Positions 6,966 to 10,125 of a DNA stretch of 10,125 nucleotides are shown in pieces (positions within the stretch are counted from its first letter, which is position 1; each line of letters begins with the position of its first letter). The notes below the pieces were generated by a model. That model saw only the letters and a list, made by a program, of their open reading frames with translations. It did no database searches and was not told the DNA's origin. Origin of the DNA: an uncultured Alphaproteobacteria bacterium (lineage in GTDB: Bacteria > Pseudomonadota > Alphaproteobacteria > Micropepsales > Micropepsaceae); the NCBI GenBank assembly GCA_903922545.1, contig CAIXUE010000096.1, forward strand, positions 1 to 10,125. Direction: 5' to 3'. The position numbers and the translations under genes are program-made.

Positions 6966-7712
6966 TTACTTTACCGTCTTCTTTTTGCGGAGCGCATAAG
7001 CGTCCCGCCATTTGGCGCGGTTGCGCGCGATAACCTGGCGATAGTGCCGCTGCCGCTGCATCATATCGCGCACATTGTCCTGTTCTGTTCCCGGCTCCAG
7101 ATGATTGGGGTTCATGCAGAGCCGGTTGTCGCAGGTATGCCGGAGCACAACGCCCTTGGGCAGCGGCCCCTTTAATGTTTTGTAGAAATCCTGGTATGGA
7201 GCCTCAGCAGGGCTGTCATTTTCCGCATCGCTTTTTTGCGCGCGTTGCAGGTGTTTCAAGGGGCGCCACTCCCAACATTCATCCGGCGCATAACGGACGC
7301 CATGAAAACGCGCCTGCATCTTGGGCGGCAAATCTTCCCAGCGGACCAGTTCGCCGGCGGACCGCTGCATGGCATGGACGCGTTTGCGAACCGCTGCCTG
7401 GTGCGCGCGGCGGGCAATTTTGGCCTGGACCCACAGATTGTCGATTTCGTCTTCGGTCGCCGCTGCGATGAAAAGCGTATTGGGTTCCAGTTTTTCCAAT
7501 CGCGCCTGTTCATGGCTCATCCTGCGGCCCCGCGCGGGAACAACCAGACGCGTCAGTTTCATATCCGCGACAGCGCCGGGCGGATAATCAAACGCCGCGA
7601 CGCTCAATTCCAATGTTTCGCGGATATCGGATGCGCTTGTGCGCAGCGACTGCTGTTTGCCGGCCATGAAGGCGTAAATACGCAAAGATCCGGCGTCCGG
7701 CTGGTTTCTCAC
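6966..7712 (-). CDS. HNH endonuclease (homing-endonuclease-like)
   Basis: A 248-residue protein whose carboxyl half holds an HNH nuclease motif: CWEW at 146-149, then VVLRHTCDNRLCMNPNHLE at 188-206, where H192 is the first His, C194/C199 are likely structural zinc ligands, and N203/H204 complete the motif. GTEQDNVRDM follows, as in the free-standing HNH_3-like nucleases of phages and introns. The first 140 residues are basic and helical with no domain I recognise, perhaps for DNA binding. The tail is very basic (LRKKKTVK). The longest start is GTG at 7712, overlapping the crotonase TGA by 4 bases (GTGA), which suggests translational coupling; ATG at 7667 is an alternative, and neither has a strong ribosome binding site. 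The gene sits between the crotonase and a second copy of the crotonase 3' end, a position that suits mobility by cut-and-repair at that site. Confidence 0.8.
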   Translation of the reverse strand: MRNQPDAGSLRIYAFMAGKQQSLRTSASDIRETLELSVAAFDYPPGAVADMKLTRLVVPARGRRMSHEQARLEKLEPNTLFIAAATEDEIDNLWVQAKIARRAHQAAVRKRVHAMQRSAGELVRWEDLPPKMQARFHGVRYAPDECWEWRPLKHLQRAQKSDAENDSPAEAPYQDFYKTLKGPLPKGVVLRHTCDNRLCMNPNHLEPGTEQDNVRDMMQRQRHYRQVIARNRAKWRDAYALRKKKTVK

Positions 7713-8667
7713 TTCCCGATATAAATCGGCGGGCGGTTCTGGGCTTCGGCGTCGCGGCCTTCCTGAAAATCGCGGGTGCCATAAAGCGCGTTATATTGCT
7801 TGCCCATGGCGGCGAAGGCGGTGGGCTCGCCGCTGTCGATCGCCAGATGCGCCGAGGCCAGCGTGGCCTTGATGCCCAAGGGCCCGCAGGCGGCGACTTT
7901 TTCGGCGATGCGGATGGCGGTCTGGAGAGCGGCGTCTTTGTTGGGGGCGATCTCCTGCACCTCGCCCATACGCAGCGCCTCCTCAGCGCCCCAATGATCG
8001 CCGGTCAGCATGTAGCGCATGGCGTTGCCCCAGCCCACTTCGCGCGGGAAGCGGACGGTGGCGCCGCCGCCGGGAAAACGGCCATGGGTGTTTTCATCCT
8101 GGCCGAAGCGCACATCGGCGGAACAGATGCGGATATCGGCCGCCAGATGCAGTTCATGGGCGGCGTTCCAGGTGTCGCCATGGGTGACCACGATCATGGG
8201 CTTGGTCATGCGTTTGGCGGAATTGGTGCCGGTATAGCTGACCAGATCTTCGGGCGGGGGTGTGGGCGCGCCCTGTGCCATGGTGGCCTTGTGGGCATCG
8301 ACATCAATGCCGCGGGAGAAATTGTCGCATGGCCGAACAGGATGGCGCAGCGCAGGGAATCGTCATGCTCATAACCGGTGAAAGCGAGCGCCAGGGCATG
8401 GGTGGTGTCGGGATCGAAGCGGTTAAAGACTTCCGGACGGTTGATGCCGATCAAGACGATAGGGCCGCGCCGTTCGACCGTGGCGCGGACATTGGGCGAA
8501 AGCGGCACATCGGCCAGCCTGGTGGCCGGGGCGGGTTGGGCGGCGGCTTGCGTGGCCGCACTGGTAGCCGCGCTGGCCACACCGGCCATGACCATGGCGC
8601 CTTTGAGAAGAGTGCGGCGCTCAAGAGAAAAGTCTTCCGAAGAATTATCCGGCTTGTTGATCGTCAC
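7709..8667 (-). pseudogene. Tat-signal crotonase (enoyl-CoA hydratase/isomerase family), apparent one-base frameshift
   Basis: The start is GTG 8667, with AAGGA (8675-8679 complement) 7 bases before it. The frame runs through a Tat-like signal, ERRTLLK at residues 16-22 and an Ala-rich stretch to about 44, then the crotonase opening VERRGPIVLIGINRPEVFNR, and is lost at about 8328 after CAILFG. The rest continues in another frame, starting DNFSRGIDVDAHKATM, the first oxyanion-hole segment. Adding one G at the CATGCGAC junction gives a single 319-residue protein. Both catalytic glutamates of true hydratases are in place: E172 in AHELHLAADI and E192 in FGQDEN, 20 apart as in E144/E164 of rat mitochondrial hydratase. 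A Tat signal on a CoA-dependent fold is odd, since acyl-CoA is cytoplasmic. It is divergent from the cupin at 8812 and is followed by the HNH gene. The frameshift may be a sequencing error; if it is real, the gene is dead or recently broken. Confidence 0.85.
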
Positions 8668-8720
8668 GGGCGCGTCCTTCCGGTTTCTGGTGCTGGCGGC
8701 TTTGTGCCAGCCCACCTATG

Positions 8721-8748
8721 TTGCCTCATATGTTAAGTGGGGTTATCT
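8721..8748 (+). promoter_or_regulatory. candidate sigma-70 promoter for the cupin gene
   Basis: TTGCCT at 8721-8726 and TTATCT at 8743-8748 are spaced 16 bases apart and each matches the -35 or -10 consensus at 4 of 6 positions. Transcription would start near 8755, about 57 bases before the cupin ATG and inside the inverted repeat at 8751-8774, which is where a repressor would be expected to bind. Confidence 0.35.
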
Positions 8749-8750
8749 GA

Positions 8751-8774
8751 AATTGCTTGCCTAAGCAAGCAATT
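8751..8774. promoter_or_regulatory. perfect 10-bp inverted repeat, candidate operator of the divergent crotonase/cupin pair
   Basis: AATTGCTTGC (8751-8760), CTAA (8761-8764) and GCAAGCAATT (8765-8774) form a perfect palindrome with a 4-base centre. It lies in the 144-base gap between the crotonase start (8667, minus) and the cupin start (8812, plus), directly after a possible -10 box. Neither side has a T run, so a terminator is unlikely. The size and symmetry suit a TetR- or MarR-like dimer that could control both genes; no regulator gene lies in the window. Confidence 0.5.
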
Positions 8775-8811
8775 CTGCCCTGCAGGAATTGCGCATCTCA
8801 AGGAGACTGTC

Positions 8812-9330
8812 ATGAAAAACCGCTTTGCCGCCCTTTTGTGCGCCGCCGCGCTGTGCCTTCCCGCCGCCGCGCAGGCGCAGATGAAAACTGCCCCTCACCC
8901 CATCACCGGCGCGCCGGCCATTACCGACGCGCCCGGGCGGGGCGAGATCGACACGGTGCATACCGCGGCGATGCCGTCGATGTTCGATCTGGACGCCCAG
9001 CCGAAGGAGCAGATTTCGCCGTTGATCCAGCGGCAATATCTTTCGGGCAGCCAATCCACCCTGACCAAATGGACGGTGAAGGCGGGCGGGGTTTTTCCGC
9101 TGCATCATCACGCCAATGAGCAGATGACCTGGCTGACCAAGGGACGCTGCGAGATGTATTCGCAAGGCAGGAAATTCGTGCTGACGCCCGGCAGCGTGGT
9201 GATTGTGCCGCCCAATGTGCCGCATGAGCTGACCTGCAGCGAGGACAGCATTGATATCGATTTCTTCGCGCCGCAAAGACAAGATTGGATGGATGGTGTT
9301 CCGTCGGTGGCGGCGCAGCCCTCCAAGTAG
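8812..9330 (+). CDS. secreted cupin protein
   Basis: A 172-residue exported cupin. AAGGAG at 8800-8805 lies 6 bases before the ATG at 8812, which also starts a clean Sec signal peptide (hydrophobic to AQA, cleavage after about residue 22); the longer frame from 8737 has no such support. The barrel has the full metal-binding set: H98, H99 and H100 in PLHHHANEQ with E103, and H138 in PPNVPHEL after GSVVIVPPN. It is therefore probably a metal-dependent enzyme or sensor in the periplasm; the substrate is unknown. The last 17 residues, RQDWMDGVPSVAAQPSK, lie beyond the barrel and are encoded a second time at 9417-9470. It is transcribed away from the crotonase across a shared region with a strong palindrome, which suggests joint control and a shared pathway. 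Confidence 0.88.
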   Translation: MKNRFAALLCAAALCLPAAAQAQMKTAPHPITGAPAITDAPGRGEIDTVHTAAMPSMFDLDAQPKEQISPLIQRQYLSGSQSTLTKWTVKAGGVFPLHHHANEQMTWLTKGRCEMYSQGRKFVLTPGSVVIVPPNVPHELTCSEDSIDIDFFAPQRQDWMDGVPSVAAQPSK

Positions 9331-9377
9331 ATCAGTCTGAGTCATCTATTTCGCTGATCAGCGCGCGTTTCACCTGG

Positions 9378-9401
9378 ATGGCCCGCACTCCGGCGGGCCA
9401 T
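9378..9401. terminator. 9-bp hairpin after the cupin gene, possible terminator
   Basis: ATGGCCCGC (9378-9386) and GCGGGCCAT (9393-9401) pair perfectly around ACTCCG. It lies 48 bases after the cupin stop, between the cupin and the convergent gene ending at 9473. The following sequence is A/T-rich (AATAAATATT) but not a T run, so termination would be weak or act mainly to protect the mRNA end. Confidence 0.45.
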
Positions 9402-9416
9402 GACAATAAATATTAG

Positions 9417-9470
9417 CGGCAGGACTGGATGGATGGCGTACCCTCAGTAGCGGCGCAGCCGAGCAAATAA
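9417..9470 (+). pseudogene. headless second copy of the last 17 cupin codons
   Basis: This stretch encodes RQDWMDGVPSVAAQPSK and a stop, exactly the end of the cupin at 9277-9330. The protein is identical, yet about 14 of 54 bases differ, all synonymously, including AGA/CGG, TCC/AGC and the stop TAG/TAA. An in-frame TAG directly precedes it and the upstream bases do not match the cupin, so it cannot be translated as part of a cupin now. It is the tail of a lost paralogue that had diverged under selection. It ends 2 bases before the stop of the convergent gene at 9473. Confidence 0.82.
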
Positions 9471-9472
9471 TT

Positions 9473-10125
9473 CTACTTCACTTCCACCAGCATGGCGTGG
9501 ATGGCGCCATCCTGCGCGGTGATGGTGCGGGATTTGCCGGCGGGCAGGAAAATGGCCTGGCCGCTGTCGTAATGCTGCACCCTGGCCGGGCCGCCATCTT
9601 CGGCGATGGACAGATCGCCGCCTTCGGCAAAAGCGATGAACATGTCGCGGGTGTTAAAGGACGCGGCGCCGGGACGGGCCGACCAGGCGCAATCCCAGAT
9701 AATCACCTTGTCATTGTCCACCACCTTGGTTTGCACGGGCGCGTATTTGTTGGCCGGCAGGCTGGTGGTGTTGGCGGCTTCGGGAACGGATTTTTCCTTG
9801 ATATCGATCACCACCGTGTGGCGGCCCGGATCGGTGACGGTCATTTCCGCATGGGTGAGGTCTTTGGGCAGGTACCACATGTGATCCTTGATCACCGGGC
9901 CGGGCGGGCCCCAATTGGCGTCGCCCTGACGCTTGGTCACAACCGCGGCGGTGTTGAGATCCAGCCCCGCGAAGAAGTAGCGGTGGCGGTGCATCGCAGC
10001 TGGGACGTCTTTTGTATAGACGACATTGTAGGCCGCGCCGCGGTCATTTTCGACCAGAAGGGTGGCGCCGGGGCGCGGCCAGCCGGGTGGCAAATCGTCA
10101 GTCGCGGGCTGGGCCTGGGCAATCG
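9473..10125 (-). CDS. bicupin-like secreted protein, amino end beyond the window
   Basis: The frame is open to the right edge, so the gene is partial; about 217 residues are visible. The first visible residues, IAQAQPATDDLPPGWP, look like the end of a signal peptide and its cleavage site, so only about 20-25 residues may be missing. Two cupin-like halves can be seen: one around VPAAMHRHRYFFAGLDL, with two histidines, and one near the carboxyl end, with VQHYDSGQAIFLPAGKSRTI followed by a closing strand AIHAMLVEVK. The second half lacks a full HxH...E...H set, so metal binding there is doubtful. It is convergent with the cupin at 8812, ending 2 bases past the cupin-tail remnant. A third secreted cupin in one 10-kb window suggests a shared periplasmic task, but the reaction is unknown. 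Confidence 0.72.
   Translation of the reverse strand, partial: IAQAQPATDDLPPGWPRPGATLLVENDRGAAYNVVYTKDVPAAMHRHRYFFAGLDLNTAAVVTKRQGDANWGPPGPVIKDHMWYLPKDLTHAEMTVTDPGRHTVVIDIKEKSVPEAANTTSLPANKYAPVQTKVVDNDKVIIWDCAWSARPGAASFNTRDMFIAFAEGGDLSIAEDGGPARVQHYDSGQAIFLPAGKSRTITAQDGAIHAMLVEVK

Noticed and set aside
6688..7011. Minus-strand frame of 107 residues over the crotonase remnant
   Set aside because: Out of frame with the crotonase homology; the homologous frame is open but has no start codon.
53..8766. Shared 8-mer GCTTAGGC (53-60) and its complement GCCTAAGC (8759-8766) before the GMC and cupin genes as a common operator
   Set aside because: Only 8 bases match and the surrounding symmetry differs; likely chance.
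1..10125. CRISPR array, tRNA, rRNA or insertion-sequence transposase
   Set aside because: No regularly spaced repeats, no cloverleaf or rRNA-like segments and no transposase motif were seen on either strand.

Overview
The window is mostly high-GC DNA with dense, short-spaced genes. Two features point to a proteobacterium, most likely an alphaproteobacterium: Tat-type signals (on the GMC partner and the crotonase) and a dispersed palindrome whose antisense reading gives the familiar 'VIPAKAGIQ / SFPRKRESR' peptides. This assignment is inference; there is no rRNA or marker gene to fix it.

Layout. (1) 68-1926, plus strand: a two-gene operon for a GMC-family FAD-dependent dehydrogenase and a small Tat-signal partner. 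(2) 1948-2850, minus strand: a secreted one-domain cupin followed by a VOC (glyoxalase-fold) gene that carries an apparent one-base frameshift. (3) 2905-2930: a palindromic dispersed repeat. (4) 2938-5400, minus strand: a large MacB/FtsX-type ABC transporter permease with no ATPase gene beside it. (5) About 5460-6700: a low-GC stretch with a short Walker-A protein that looks like the amino-terminal piece of a RecF/OLD-like AAA ATPase, and an orphan 162-residue protein. This is probably acquired DNA. (6) 6704-9470: an unusual nested locus. A crotonase (minus) and a secreted cupin (plus) are transcribed divergently. Outside the crotonase lie an HNH endonuclease gene and then a second, headless copy of the crotonase 3' end (about 90% identical by eye). 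Outside the cupin lies a second, headless copy of the last 17 cupin codons (protein identical, DNA changed only at synonymous positions). (7) 9473 to the right edge, minus strand: a bicupin-like secreted protein that runs out of the window.

Functionally, most of the intact genes look extracytoplasmic: the GMC dehydrogenase probably exported with its Tat partner, three cupins with signal peptides or signal-peptide ends, and a crotonase with a Tat signal. A periplasmic pathway for oxidising and processing a small organic substrate would fit, but the substrate cannot be read from the sequence.

The most notable observation is region 6: an HNH gene and a divergent crotonase/cupin pair sit between the two outer 3' ends of what look like an older homologous crotonase/cupin pair. 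This resembles replacement of the inside of a resident locus by a related cassette. Two genes (VOC and crotonase) each need one single-base correction in or near a G run to be read in full. That could mean real decay or sequence error.
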